From NCBI GenBank assembly GCA_947504725.1, contig CANNHN010000009.1:1-64000 (forward strand): a DNA stretch of 64,000 bases. Direction: 5' to 3'. The notes under the pieces were generated by a model. It did not search any database, had not been told where the DNA came from, and saw only the letters and a program-made list of their open reading frames with translations. Both the position numbers and the translations under genes were made by a program. Below are positions 1 through 9,406 of the stretch, piece after piece (position 1 is the stretch's first letter; every line of letters starts with the position of its first letter). The stretch comes from Bacteroidota bacterium (GTDB taxonomy: Bacteria > Bacteroidota > Bacteroidia > 2-12-FULL-35-15).

Positions 1-1016
1 TCTGGACCACCTCTTAAAGTACTTACTTTGGTTAAACTGGAAGTATTAATGTCATAACTAAATCCAATTGCATATTTACCCATTTCAATAAGAGCAGCAA
101 CAATTATCGCATCTTTGTAACGATAATTTACGCCTAAACCAACTGAAGAGCGTTTAACATAGCCCGTATATTTTGAATCATCTTTTAAATAGTATTTAAT
201 CATCAACCCTCCAATAATTTCTTTTTGAGAACCTTGAACTTGACAGATAATACTTGGTACCAAACCAACATTTGAATGCGGTATTCCCATTAATAATCTA
301 CCGTGAATAACGTATTTAGAAAACAATTTTTCGTTTGTTCCTGCTAAGAATTTTTGTTTGGGTTTGTTAATGTGATACATCGCAAATCCAGCGTCTGCTT
401 TAATCTGATTGTTTTCTCCAATCGAAGACTCTTCTTTAGAATAGTTCCACAAAAGTCCAGCTGCAAAATCTGCATAAACAAAACTCTTAGAACCAAACTG
501 TTCTCCATTAGCAATATTTTGGTCATATCCTGTTGTTCCATTGTATTGGTTAGAAAAAACCAATTTAGAATAATCAATCGTTTTTTGAACAACACCACCT
601 TGCAATCCTAAAGAGAAAAAAGAATGTTCTCCCCCTTTAATAAAAGTTGCAAAAGATAAATTTACAAGATTAGTACCCATATTCCCATCACCAGCTTTGT
701 CGCTATAAAGTGAAAGTCCTCCAGATAATCTATTAAAGGATTTTTTAAATGTTCTCGTTTTAAATTGATCCACTTTATCCCAGCTACTTGCTTTGAATTT
801 CATATCAAATGAAGCACCAAATGTTTTATAAGGAACAGTAACACTTCTCCACTGATCTTTATAAATTACAGAAGCTCTCATTACATTCGAAGAACCTGTA
901 AGAGCAGGATTAAGTAAAGAAGGATTTTCGTAGTATTGAGAAAAGTGTAAATCTTGCGAAATAGCACTTGCTGCTAAAACGAAAACCCCTCCAAATATTA
1001 AACTAATTTTTTTCAT
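1..1016 (-). CDS. PorP/SprF-like type IX secretion membrane protein (partial, 3' end outside window)
   Basis: Reading leftward from an ATG at 1014-1016 gives an open frame of 338 codons that runs off the left edge, so the C-terminus is missing. The N-terminus is a signal peptide ending in ISQDLHFSQYY, followed by NPSLLNPALTG. This block is typical of the PorP/SprF family of outer-membrane beta-barrel proteins, which work with the T9SS and gliding machinery and are often paired with large secreted proteins. Alternating glycine and aromatic strands (GGVVQKTIDYSKLVF, GVNYRYKDAIIVAAL) fit a barrel. It begins 38 nt after the stop of the large type B cargo gene and is probably co-transcribed with it. 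Family certain; exact paralogue not assignable. Confidence 0.9.
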   Translation of the reverse strand, partial: MKKISLIFGGVFVLAASAISQDLHFSQYYENPSLLNPALTGSSNVMRASVIYKDQWRSVTVPYKTFGASFDMKFKASSWDKVDQFKTRTFKKSFNRLSGGLSLYSDKAGDGNMGTNLVNLSFATFIKGGEHSFFSLGLQGGVVQKTIDYSKLVFSNQYNGTTGYDQNIANGEQFGSKSFVYADFAAGLLWNYSKEESSIGENNQIKADAGFAMYHINKPKQKFLAGTNEKLFSKYVIHGRLLMGIPHSNVGLVPSIICQVQGSQKEIIGGLMIKYYLKDDSKYTGYVKRSSVGLGVNYRYKDAIIVAALIEMGKYAIGFSYDINTSSLTKVSTLRGGP

Positions 1017-1054
1017 ATGTCAATTTTCTTCCCTTTAATCTTTCGATTATAATA

Positions 1055-3835
1055 TTATCTTACTAGAGAAATGTTTCCTGTTCTGTTTGCTTCAACTGCA
1101 CCCTTTGCACTAGTTGGCAAAGCTCCAGCTGTTTCATAAGTTGCTTTAATAAAATAAACAAACACTGCTGGGTCTAATTGTTTTCCTTTGTAAATTCCAT
1201 CCCAACAGAAATCAGGATCTGCTGATTCAAATACTTTTTCTCCCCAACGATCGAAAATAATTACTTGAAACTTCGAAATACAATCACCCCAACCATCTAA
1301 ACAGAATGCATCATTTACTCCATCATTGTTCGGACTAAATGCATTTGGAACTCCCATATTTCTATTACTAGGACAAGGAATTTCGATATTTACTTTTAAA
1401 CAAGCGCTATCAATACAACCCAACTCTGTAACTACAACACAATACTCTGTAGTTTCAGGAGGTGAAGCAATTGTACTATCACAAGTAGGGCAACTTAAAT
1501 CTGTTGTAGGGCTCCAAGAATACGAAGAAGCACTTCCTCCAGTTGTTGTTGCAAAAATCCATGCTCCATCTCCAACCCAAATTGTTGGGCTCAAACTTAA
1601 TAATATAGAAGGCAATGGGTTTATTGTGAAACTAGCAGTACCAGACCCAGCACCAGCACATGTTGCTGTATCTTGTAAAACGGTATATGTTATTGTGTAT
1701 ACACCAGCAGTGCTTCCTGTAACATCAATTACGCCAGTAACAGGATCAATTACAATTGAAGACGGTCCAGAGAAAACTCCACCTGGAGTAAATCCTGCGC
1801 CCAATACTGGTGTAGATGTTGAATCACTAGCACATACAGAAGGATATGTGAAACTAGTTAATGGAAGAATCTCTGGATTAATTACCAACGTTGTGGTACT
1901 TGTACCAGCTGGTCCGCAACCAGTAGCAGCATAGAAATAAGTAATAGTATAAGTACCAACAGAGCTAGCAGACAAATTCACTGCACCCGTTCCTGAATTA
2001 ATTGATAATCCTGCAGGTGTAGCTGAAAATACGCCACCTGTAGTAAACCCAGCAACAGTAGTTAAAATTGGATTTGATGCTGCAATACAAACCGGAGTTG
2101 TATAAGAAATACCTGTTGTTGGCGGCACCGTAGGGTTAACTATGACTAATTGCGTATCCACTGCAGTACAAGTTCCTACAATAGTATAAGATACAGTAAA
2201 TGTTCCAGCGGTAGTTGGGTCAAAGACTCCAGTTGAACTTATACAAGTTCCGCAAGTAGCACTCCATGTTCCGCCTGTAGATGCAGATGTCATTGTAAAT
2301 GCAGGATCACCAGCACATACAGGAACCGCAGCAGCAATTGTCGGATCAGATCCAGCAACTGTTATCATCATAGTATCAGTTGAGTTACATGAATTAAGAG
2401 TTGTATATGTAATCTGATATGTTCCAGCTCCAGCTAATGAAGGATCAAACACACCAGTGGTTGCATTCAAACATGCACCACACGTTGGAGTAATCGACCA
2501 AGTTCCACCAAGAGAATCGACAACGAATGGGAAAGCAGGATCTGAAACACACATAGGAGGAACCGCAGTAATTAACGGATTGTTACCTCCTCCTGGCGTT
2601 ACCAATACCACAAACGTTAATGTAACAGGATTCACACAAGCATTTAATGGAGTTCCTGTAGCTAAATAAGTTGTAGTACCAGAAGGATTTGCAACAACGG
2701 TTGGCCCTGTTATTGGAGTCAATCCAGCTGTTGGTGTCCATGTCCAAGTATAACTACCAACTGTTGGACCTGTAATTGAAATAGGCACGGGCCCTCCACA
2801 AGTTCTAACTGTATCCACGTATGGTGTACATACTGATGGAGGTGCTGTACTAGAACCAGGATATGTAAAATATAAAGAGTTGTTAATAGCATTATTTGCA
2901 GAAGCTGCATCCAAAATAATTAAGAATTTGAATGTTTCTGTAGCCCCAGGTGCTAAATTTTGAATACGATACGCCAATGAAATTCCTTCATCCTGAGTAT
3001 TTGTAGCTCCTACAGTTTGAGTAAATGTACCAGATGGAGTTACTCCACCAACCCATAAATCGGATGCATCGCGGTTAGAGAATCCACCATAATCTGCTCT
3101 CCAATTTGCTCCAATTGCAGCTAATCCAAGATAAGAGTTCCAAGGTGTAGTCATTACCGCACTAACGTGAGCAAGATTACACAATGATGAAGGAGGATTA
3201 TCCTCAATCGTTTGATTAGTAGTAAATGTACCACTGATAGGTTGATTGTTATCAGGATCTAAGTTTCTATAATAATACATATCTGGAATTGTAGCAGCAG
3301 TATTATTGGTAATAGAAACAGTTGTAGTATAAAATAAATCAGTTGCTTGTAAGAAATAGTTAATTTTAAAGTGAAGGTTTGTACCTGTTGTTGCATCGCC
3401 TTCCCAATCTACATTGTAACAATTAAAAACAGTATTGTGTCCTGTAATTGCTCCATTGATTTGTTGCAAATAAGAACAGTTATTACCTTGAGATGTTGCA
3501 GCACCAGTGCCAATTTCAAAACCCCATCCATTTTCTGGACTACCTGGAGTGAAAAAATCGCCATCATATGCCGATCCAGCCCATCCGTTTAATTGAGGAT
3601 TTGCCATAAATCCGAAAAGTTGATTTCCAGAACGCCAGTGCATACCAGCAGGAACAGGAGAAGCTGTAATATCGATACCTTCATATCCACCTAACCCGTC
3701 AATTCCATATTCAACGCTAACGCCTTGAACATATCTATCAGGACCAACTGGCCAAATTTGTGCAGACAGGTTTGTTTTTGCAAAACAGAACGCTAGGAGT
3801 AGCGCACAACTAAGGAGTAATTTAAATTTTGTCAT
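1055..3835 (-). CDS. Large secreted protein with gliding-motility (T9SS type B) C-terminal domain
   Basis: 926 residues with an N-terminal signal peptide (to about residue 25, ...TNLSAQIW). Residues about 30-310 form an unassigned N-terminal domain. From about 330 to 810 there is a string of Cys-containing beta-sandwich repeats of 70-100 residues, each starting near P.C (such as TPVCIAASNP, YPSVCASDST) and ending in a TYTITY-like strand. The last ~95 residues (VPNAFSPNNDGVNDAF, IFDRWGEKVFES, W.G...G) match the gliding motility-associated C-terminal domain that routes proteins through the T9SS. It is likely a cell-surface or secreted adhesin-like protein. The PorP/SprF gene directly downstream is the usual partner for such cargo. 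The ligand is unknown. Confidence 0.9.
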   Translation of the reverse strand: MTKFKLLLSCALLLAFCFAKTNLSAQIWPVGPDRYVQGVSVEYGIDGLGGYEGIDITASPVPAGMHWRSGNQLFGFMANPQLNGWAGSAYDGDFFTPGSPENGWGFEIGTGAATSQGNNCSYLQQINGAITGHNTVFNCYNVDWEGDATTGTNLHFKINYFLQATDLFYTTTVSITNNTAATIPDMYYYRNLDPDNNQPISGTFTTNQTIEDNPPSSLCNLAHVSAVMTTPWNSYLGLAAIGANWRADYGGFSNRDASDLWVGGVTPSGTFTQTVGATNTQDEGISLAYRIQNLAPGATETFKFLIILDAASANNAINNSLYFTYPGSSTAPPSVCTPYVDTVRTCGGPVPISITGPTVGSYTWTWTPTAGLTPITGPTVVANPSGTTTYLATGTPLNACVNPVTLTFVVLVTPGGGNNPLITAVPPMCVSDPAFPFVVDSLGGTWSITPTCGACLNATTGVFDPSLAGAGTYQITYTTLNSCNSTDTMMITVAGSDPTIAAAVPVCAGDPAFTMTSASTGGTWSATCGTCISSTGVFDPTTAGTFTVSYTIVGTCTAVDTQLVIVNPTVPPTTGISYTTPVCIAASNPILTTVAGFTTGGVFSATPAGLSINSGTGAVNLSASSVGTYTITYFYAATGCGPAGTSTTTLVINPEILPLTSFTYPSVCASDSTSTPVLGAGFTPGGVFSGPSSIVIDPVTGVIDVTGSTAGVYTITYTVLQDTATCAGAGSGTASFTINPLPSILLSLSPTIWVGDGAWIFATTTGGSASSYSWSPTTDLSCPTCDSTIASPPETTEYCVVVTELGCIDSACLKVNIEIPCPSNRNMGVPNAFSPNNDGVNDAFCLDGWGDCISKFQVIIFDRWGEKVFESADPDFCWDGIYKGKQLDPAVFVYFIKATYETAGALPTSAKGAVEANRTGNISLVR

Positions 3836-4246
3836 TTTGTTTTATAATTTAATTTCGACTGTTACATTTCTAAATAAACGAGAGTATACGTACCATAGAT
3901 GCTACAAAATCATATTTAGTTGCACGAATTTATAATAAAATTTTACACTTCTCAAATTTTTATACAACTACTTGATTTGGCGTACTTTAAATGATTAATT
4001 ACATGAATTTATAGGTATTGAAAAATGTTCTATGATCGCGTTCTGATGGTTTTGTAATTGTTAAGGAAACAAAATAGTTGATTTTTTGTTCTTTAAATAT
4101 AAAGAAAATCATTTAATAACTTCATTTTTTCAAGTTCTTTTGATAACCTATAAATAAATTAGAAAAAAGCGAAAGAAGCAATTTTTAATACTAATTTTTT
4201 TGTGTAGGTTTGTTCACGAAAAACAGAAAAATAATTTTTATCTATT
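3836..4246. other. AT-rich divergent intergenic region
   Basis: This 411-bp gap separates the leftward T9SS cargo gene from rightward sdhC. I see no credible coding frame. It holds poly-A/T tracts, a 7-bp hairpin (TTCTTTA-AATA-TAAAGAA, 4089-4106) and a promoter candidate for sdhC at 4205-4212. Promoters for both divergent operons must lie here; the leftward one could not be placed confidently. Confidence 0.6.
4182..4212 (+). promoter_or_regulatory. Candidate Bacteroidota promoter for sdhCAB
   Basis: TAGGTTTG at 4205-4212 matches the -7 consensus TAnnTTTG of the Bacteroidota housekeeping sigma factor. A T-run at 4182-4186, 19 nt upstream, is a weak -33 box. It would place the transcript start near 4219, leaving a leader of roughly 28 nt before the sdhC ATG. 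Confidence 0.35.
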
Positions 4247-4924
4247 ATGAGTAATACCTCTCCAAATTTTATTCAATCATCGCTCGGAAAAAAGTTGCTA
4301 ATGGGCTTAACAGGTCTGTTTTTAATTTCCTTTCTAGTTGTTCACGCAACACTGAACTCGTTTATTTTCGCCATGGATGGTGGCGAATTATTTAACCAGG
4401 GGTGTCTTTTTATGGCTACCAATCCAATAATTCGGATTATCGAAATCGTACTTTTTATTGGTATAATTTTGCACATTGTTCAAGCGTTAATTTTGACGCT
4501 TAAAAATCAAAAAGCTCGTCCGGTAAAATATGCCGTTACAGATGGGAAAGCAAATAGCAAATGGTATTCCCGTTCTATGGGTATTTTGGGTTCATTACTT
4601 TTAATGTTTTTGGTAATTCACTTATCACATTTTTGGGTTGGAACCAAAGCGGCACAATTTGGTGGAACGATTCAGGAGCATAACACCTATTTAGAAATAA
4701 TTGAAGTATTTCACAATCCATTTAATGTATTGATTTATTTATTAGGAGTTATTTCTTTGGGATACCACTTAGCACATGGTTTTCAATCCTCTTTTCAAAC
4801 ATTAGGATTAAATCATCCAAAGTATACACCATTAATTAAAAAGGCTGGTTTGTGGTTTTCAATTCTTATAACTATAGTATTCGCAGCAATGCCACTAGCA
4901 GTTTTTTTTGGTATCGTTAAATAA
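4247..4924 (+). CDS. sdhC: Succinate dehydrogenase cytochrome b subunit (b558 family)
   Basis: 225 residues with five predicted membrane helices (about 17-35, 61-84, 110-130, 158-176, 200-222). It is the membrane anchor of complex II and passes electrons between the iron-sulfur subunit and menaquinone through b hemes. Candidate heme-ligand histidines lie in the helices: H33 (VVHATLN), H76 (ILHIVQA), H125/H128 (VIHLSHFW) and H174/H177 (YHLAHGF). This fits the single-anchor, di-heme b558 type found with sdhA and sdhB in Bacteroidota. It begins the sdhCAB operon, with sdhA 37 nt downstream. The ATG start is preceded by an A-rich stretch without a clear Shine-Dalgarno, normal for this phylum. Confidence 0.95.
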   Translation: MSNTSPNFIQSSLGKKLLMGLTGLFLISFLVVHATLNSFIFAMDGGELFNQGCLFMATNPIIRIIEIVLFIGIILHIVQALILTLKNQKARPVKYAVTDGKANSKWYSRSMGILGSLLLMFLVIHLSHFWVGTKAAQFGGTIQEHNTYLEIIEVFHNPFNVLIYLLGVISLGYHLAHGFQSSFQTLGLNHPKYTPLIKKAGLWFSILITIVFAAMPLAVFFGIVK

Positions 4925-4961
4925 ATCTTCACGTTAAAATCGAAATTAGAATTTTCAAGAT

Positions 4962-6941
4962 ATGTCAAAATTAGATAGTAAAATTCCTGAAGGACCATTG
5001 GAGCAAAAATGGGAGAAGTACAAATCTTCTGTTGCACTTGTTAACCCTGCAAACAAAAGAAGCTTAGAAGTAATCGTTGTTGGTTCCGGATTAGCTGGAG
5101 CATCTGCAGCTTCTTCATTGGCTGAAATGGGTTACAAAGTAAAAGTATTTTGTTTTCAAGATTCTGCAAGAAGAGCGCACTCAATTGCTGCACAAGGTGG
5201 AATCAATGCAGCAAAAAATTATCAGAATGATGGTGATAGTACTTATCGTTTATTTTATGATACTATTAAAGGAGGAGATTATCGTGCACGTGAAGCAAAC
5301 GTCTATCGTTTAGCATCTGTGAGTGCAAACATTATTGATCAGTGTGTGGCGATGGGTGTTCCATTGGCACGTGAATATGGTGGAATGTTGAGTAACCGTT
5401 CATTTGGTGGAACTCAAGTTCAACGGACTTTTTATGCAGCTGGACAAACTGGGCAACAATTATTATTAGGAGCATACAGCGGATTACAACGTCAAGTTGG
5501 ACTAGGAACAATTGAAATGTTTGCACGCCACGAAATGTTGGAAGTGGTAAACATTGAAGGAAAGTGCAGAGGAATTATTGCTCGTGATTTAATTTCTGGA
5601 AAATTAGAACGTCATTTCGGTCACGCAGTTTTATTGTGCACAGGTGGATACGGAAACGTTTTTTACCTTTCAACAAATGCGATGGGGAGCAATGTTACTG
5701 CAGCTTGGAAAGCAACAAAAAAAGGAGCATTTTTCGGAAATCCTTGCTTCACACAAATTCATCCAACTTGTATTCCTGTATCAGGAGATCATCAATCGAA
5801 ATTAACATTGATGAGTGAATCACTTCGTAACGATGGAAGAATTTGGGTTCCGAAAAAACAAGGTGATACTCGTAAAGCAAATGAAATTCCAGAAGAAGAA
5901 AGAGATTATTATTTAGAAAGAAGATATCCTGCATTTGGAAATTTAGTTCCACGTGACGTTGCTTCTCGTGCTGCGAAAGAACGTTGTGATGCTGGATTTG
6001 GAGTTGGGACTTCTAAAATGGCAGTTTACTTAGATTTCAAATCTGCTATTGCACGATACGGACATTCGAAAGCTTTGACACAAGGAATAAATAATCCTTC
6101 TGCACAGCAATTAAAAGATTTTGGAAAACTAGTTGTAGAAGAAAAATACGGAAACTTGTTTGAGATGTACGAACAAATCACCGGAGAAAATCCATACGAA
6201 TTACCAATGCGAATTTATCCAGCAGTACATTATACAATGGGCGGACTTTGGGTTGATTACAATTTGATGACAACGGTTCCTGGATTGTATGCACTTGGCG
6301 AAGCAAATTTTTCTGACCATGGAGCAAACCGACTTGGAGCATCAGCATTGATGCAAGGTTTAGCCGATGGTTATTTTGTTATTCCATATACAATTGGTGC
6401 GTACTTATCAAAAGAAATTGCAACAAAAGCCATCTCAACTGATCACGAAGCATTTGTTTCTGCAGAAAAAGATGCGCAAGGAATCATCGATAAATTATTT
6501 GCAATAAAAGGAACAAAATCTGTTGACCATTTCCACAAACGTTTAGGAAAAATTATGTGGGATAAATGTGGAATGGCTCGTAACGAAAAAGGATTGAAAG
6601 AAGCGATTGCTGAAATACGTACATTGAGAGAAGAGTTTTGGAAAGATGTACGAGTACCAGGATCAGCAAATGATTTTAATCCTGAATTAGAAAAAGCAGG
6701 CAGAGTTGCTGATTTTATTGAGCTTGGAGAATTAATGTGTATGGATGCATTAAATCGTTCTGAATCTTGTGGCGGTCACTTCCGTGAAGAATCACAAACA
6801 GAAGAAGGTGAAGCATTGCGTAAAGATGAAGAGTTCGCATACGTTGCTGCTTGGGAAAACAAAGGCAACCACACTTACGAATTACATAAAGAAGAATTGA
6901 AATTTGAAGCAATTAAAATTGCTGCACGTTCATACAAATAA
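4962..6941 (+). CDS. sdhA: Succinate dehydrogenase flavoprotein subunit
   Basis: 659 residues. It oxidises succinate to fumarate, or the reverse, on covalently bound FAD at the cytoplasmic face of complex II. The dinucleotide-binding motif is [12 protein letters not shown] (39-50). The likely FAD-attachment histidine is H73 in [11 protein letters not shown]. Substrate-site blocks include [26 protein letters not shown] and the C-terminal FAD block [20 protein letters not shown]. Length and sequence fit the flavoprotein that accompanies b558-type anchors. It lies between sdhC and sdhB. A tandem repeat begins right at its stop codon. Confidence 0.97.
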   Translation: MSKLDSKIPEGPLEQKWEKYKSSVALVNPANKRSLEVIVVGSGLAGASAASSLAEMGYKVKVFCFQDSARRAHSIAAQGGINAAKNYQNDGDSTYRLFYDTIKGGDYRAREANVYRLASVSANIIDQCVAMGVPLAREYGGMLSNRSFGGTQVQRTFYAAGQTGQQLLLGAYSGLQRQVGLGTIEMFARHEMLEVVNIEGKCRGIIARDLISGKLERHFGHAVLLCTGGYGNVFYLSTNAMGSNVTAAWKATKKGAFFGNPCFTQIHPTCIPVSGDHQSKLTLMSESLRNDGRIWVPKKQGDTRKANEIPEEERDYYLERRYPAFGNLVPRDVASRAAKERCDAGFGVGTSKMAVYLDFKSAIARYGHSKALTQGINNPSAQQLKDFGKLVVEEKYGNLFEMYEQITGENPYELPMRIYPAVHYTMGGLWVDYNLMTTVPGLYALGEANFSDHGANRLGASALMQGLADGYFVIPYTIGAYLSKEIATKAISTDHEAFVSAEKDAQGIIDKLFAIKGTKSVDHFHKRLGKIMWDKCGMARNEKGLKEAIAEIRTLREEFWKDVRVPGSANDFNPELEKAGRVADFIELGELMCMDALNRSESCGGHFREESQTEEGEALRKDEEFAYVAAWENKGNHTYELHKEELKFEAIKIAARSYK

Positions 6942-6972
6942 ATTTGCCAATTTGGAAATTTGCCAATTTGGA
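6941..6972. repeat. Two tandem copies of a 16-bp unit after sdhA
   Basis: The unit AATTTGCCAATTTGGA occurs twice in tandem, overlapping the last base of the sdhA stop codon. It lies in the 152-bp sdhA-sdhB gap, which is otherwise A-rich. Confidence 0.85.
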
Positions 6973-7050
6973 AATGAAAAAAAATTAAAGACTAAAAAAC
7001 TAAAAACATTGTTTGATAAAATGAAGATTTAGGAATTTCAATTCTAAATA

Positions 7051-7086
7051 ATTTTCAAATTTTCAAATTAATTAATTTTCAAATTA
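7051..7086. repeat. ATTTTCAAA simple repeat before sdhB
   Basis: ATTTTCAAA-type units recur three times just before the sdhB ATG. Together with the 16-mer at 6941 they fill much of the unusually long sdhA-sdhB spacer. Confidence 0.7.
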
Positions 7087-7093
7087 TACAAAT

Positions 7094-7849
7094 ATGAGTG
7101 GAAACATGAATTTGACGCTGAAGATCTGGCGTCAGAAAAACGACAAAGAAACTGGAAAACTAGTTACCTATCCTGTGAAAGATATTTCTCCTGATATGTC
7201 ATTCCTTGAAATGTTTGACGTTTTAAATGAAGAATTAATCACAAAAGGTGATGAGCCAATTGCTTTCGATCACGATTGTCGCGAAGGAATTTGCGGAATG
7301 TGTAGTATGTTTATTAATGGTCGACCTCACGGACCAAAGCGCGGAGTAACAACATGTCAATTACACATGCGTTCGTTCAAAAATGGCGATACCATTGTTG
7401 TTGAACCTTGGAGAGCTGCAGCATTTCCAGTAATAAAAGATTTAACAGTGGATCGTTCTGCATTTGATAGAATTATTTCTAAAGGTGGATTTATTTCTGT
7501 GAATACAGGTAATGCTCAAGATGCAAATAACATTCCTATTCCAAAACCAGATGCAGATGCTTCTTTTGAAGCGGCTGCTTGTATTGGTTGTGGTGCTTGT
7601 GTGGCTACTTGCAAAAATTCATCGGCTATGTTATTTGTCTCTGCAAAAGTTTCTCAACTAGCATTATTACCTCAAGGAAGAGTTGAAGCAACAACACGCG
7701 TAAAAAATATGGTTGCTCAAATGGATGAAGAAGGATTTGGAAATTGTACAAATACTGGTGCTTGCGAAATTGAATGTCCTAAAGGAATTTCATTGGAAAA
7801 TATTGCTCGCATGAATCGCGAATATTTTGTTGCGAATATTAAATCGTAA
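7094..7849 (+). CDS. sdhB: Succinate dehydrogenase iron-sulfur subunit
   Basis: 251 residues. It relays electrons from FAD to the membrane anchor through three clusters. The plant-type [2Fe-2S] ligands are C62, C67, C70 (CREGICGMC) and C88. The C-terminal ferredoxin-like part has C163, C166, C169, C173 ([11 protein letters not shown]) and C218, C224, C228 ([11 protein letters not shown]) for the [4Fe-4S] and [3Fe-4S] clusters. It is the third gene of sdhCAB. A hairpin terminator follows 21 nt after the stop. The start [14 protein letters not shown] is preceded by an A-rich stretch; a second ATG four codons later is a less likely alternative. Confidence 0.96.
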   Translation: MSGNMNLTLKIWRQKNDKETGKLVTYPVKDISPDMSFLEMFDVLNEELITKGDEPIAFDHDCREGICGMCSMFINGRPHGPKRGVTTCQLHMRSFKNGDTIVVEPWRAAAFPVIKDLTVDRSAFDRIISKGGFISVNTGNAQDANNIPIPKPDADASFEAAACIGCGACVATCKNSSAMLFVSAKVSQLALLPQGRVEATTRVKNMVAQMDEEGFGNCTNTGACEIECPKGISLENIARMNREYFVANIKS

Positions 7850-7870
7850 TTTTATTTTACATTTTATAGA

Positions 7871-7900
7871 AAACCAATCTCTAAAGAGGTTGGTTTTTTA
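7871..7900 (+). terminator. Intrinsic terminator of sdhCAB
   Basis: Arms AACCAATCTC and GAGGTTGGTT flank a TAAA loop and are followed by a T-run. One U-G wobble is in the stem. It ends the sdh operon, 18 nt before the next ATG. Confidence 0.8.
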
Positions 7901-7918
7901 TTTTATATATTTGATAGA

Positions 7919-8926
7919 ATGAAAAAAACTGTTCAATTATTGTTTTTATTAATCATAGTCACACTTGCTGGGTGCTATATTCCTTCTCATAAAGAAAAAA
8001 CAGATGAGCCACAAGGCTTAGATTATACCATTGTTTCAAGAACACCTCATTGCAATAAAAAATATTTTAAAGTTACAATCGATTCCTCAATTCATTTTTT
8101 AAATATTCGGTTAAATTTAAAAGCAATGAAAGATCTTCCTTTTCCAATTTTCGAAAAAGAAAAAGACACTTTATGTTTAACAGCTTTTAATTTTGATTTT
8201 TATTGTAACAATAAAATTATTGCTTCTGATTTTAACAAAACGCAAGAAACGCAACACTCAAATAATTACTTACGTATCGTCAGAGATAGTTTACAATTTG
8301 TAAGCGATACATTAGAACTTGTTTCAGACAATGAAATTATTTACCAAATTCCATTTTATGCGTTTCATAATTTAAAAAAAGGGAAACAAACAATTGAACT
8401 GCATATCTGGCAAGATACCTTTAAAGGTTATGCACATGATAGCATTTATCAACATGAAAGATTTAGACATTGCAACTATGCAAATAAAAGATTATTCGAC
8501 ACAAAAATAAAATTTGATATTGAAGTTCCAACAATTTATAAAAGCACAGTTATTGGATATGGATTGCAATTGAAAAACGATTCTACTTTTTCTCCTGTTG
8601 GAATGGATAACACCATTTGGAACAGCAGTTATCCAGATATTTATTGGACTCTCAGGTATCCATATTATAGCTTTTATGCTCAAACCGATTATGAAAAATC
8701 TACAGATAGGTATGAAGGTTCTGACACATTTGAATTATATCACTATTATTTAAAAGATAGTATCGGAATTGAAGTGTATGATCACGATGGACTTTCTAAA
8801 GATGACGCAATGGGTTATTGGACAGGCTCAATGGACTTTTTAAGACGTGAACCGAGAAGAAGATTTAGTTTTGGAAATATTGCTTGGTTCGATATTAATA
8901 TTGGGAAGCCGAAAGTGGTGAACTAA
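7919..8926 (+). CDS. Lipoprotein with C2-like C-terminal domain, function unknown
   Basis: 335 residues with a lipoprotein signal peptide; the lipobox LAGC has the acylated Cys at residue 19. Residues 35-200 are beta-rich and not recognised. Residues about 201-330 resemble a C2 beta-sandwich: a YPDIYWTLRY strand (239-248) like the SDPYV.L strand of C2 domains, then IEVYDHDGLSKDDAMGYWTG (285-303) like the acidic calcium loop (V.D.D.....D..G), with D288, D290, D295 and D296. C2 domains usually bind calcium and lipid. It would be anchored in the inner or outer membrane on the periplasmic or surface side. A terminator separates it from sdhB, so it is probably a separate unit. The C2 assignment is inferred from a motif only. 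Confidence 0.75.
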   Translation: MKKTVQLLFLLIIVTLAGCYIPSHKEKTDEPQGLDYTIVSRTPHCNKKYFKVTIDSSIHFLNIRLNLKAMKDLPFPIFEKEKDTLCLTAFNFDFYCNNKIIASDFNKTQETQHSNNYLRIVRDSLQFVSDTLELVSDNEIIYQIPFYAFHNLKKGKQTIELHIWQDTFKGYAHDSIYQHERFRHCNYANKRLFDTKIKFDIEVPTIYKSTVIGYGLQLKNDSTFSPVGMDNTIWNSSYPDIYWTLRYPYYSFYAQTDYEKSTDRYEGSDTFELYHYYLKDSIGIEVYDHDGLSKDDAMGYWTGSMDFLRREPRRRFSFGNIAWFDINIGKPKVVN

Positions 8927-8960
8927 AAAGCCACAGATTCTATTTCGTGAATCTGTGGCT
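8925..8960 (-). terminator. Terminator between convergent genes
   Basis: A perfect 12-bp stem (AGCCACAGATTC / GAATCTGTGGCT, 8929-8960) has an 8-nt loop. Read leftward it is followed by a T5 run, so it mainly serves the leftward rhodanese operon. It may also slow rightward transcripts of the lipoprotein gene, whose stop overlaps the A-run. Confidence 0.75.
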
Positions 8961-8985
8961 AAACTTAAATTTATATTGTATAATA

Positions 8986-9384
8986 TTACTTTTTCTCTAC
9001 AGGAAATCCTTTTTGCAACCACTCTGACAACCCTTTTTCAAGTGTATACACTCTTTTGAATCCGTTTTTTTCCATATATGTAGCGCATTCTGAACTTCTT
9101 CCTCCACCTGCGCAATAGATATAATACGTTTTGTTTTTATCTAATTTATCAATTTGTTTTTCAGAGTCTTGAGCTAAATAATCTAATTGAATTGCGCCTT
9201 TTATGAAGCCTTTTTTTGCTAACTCATCGTTCGTTCTTAAATCGATAACTGTTCCGCCTTTATCATTTGCAATAATTGCTTTGAATCTTTCAGATGAAAG
9301 ATTTGTAACTACTGCATTTTTTGACTGTGCATTGCTCACATGTATTGAAAATAGAGCCACCAATAATAAAATTAATTTTTTCAT
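8986..9384 (-). CDS. Periplasmic single-domain rhodanese
   Basis: 132 residues: a signal peptide (1-19, cleavage after VSNA) and one rhodanese domain. The active-site loop is YCAGGGRS with catalytic C91, and the domain has the usual VIDLRTNDE.....I.GAI block near residues 46-66. Such enzymes carry sulfane sulfur as a cysteine persulfide. It is the last gene of a leftward trio with the MBL-rhodanese fusion (22 nt upstream) and a TauE/SafE permease, which suggests a role in handling sulfane sulfur or sulfite in the envelope. The exact substrate is not shown. Confidence 0.88.
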   Translation of the reverse strand: MKKLILLLVALFSIHVSNAQSKNAVVTNLSSERFKAIIANDKGGTVIDLRTNDELAKKGFIKGAIQLDYLAQDSEKQIDKLDKNKTYYIYCAGGGRSSECATYMEKNGFKRVYTLEKGLSEWLQKGFPVEKK

Positions 9385-9406
9385 GTTTTGTTTTTTTATG
9401 ATTAAT

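Noticed and set aside
1326-1934. Rightward 202-codon frame opposite the T9SS cargo gene
   Set aside because: It is antisense to the beta-repeat region of a well supported gene; repeats there keep several frames open.
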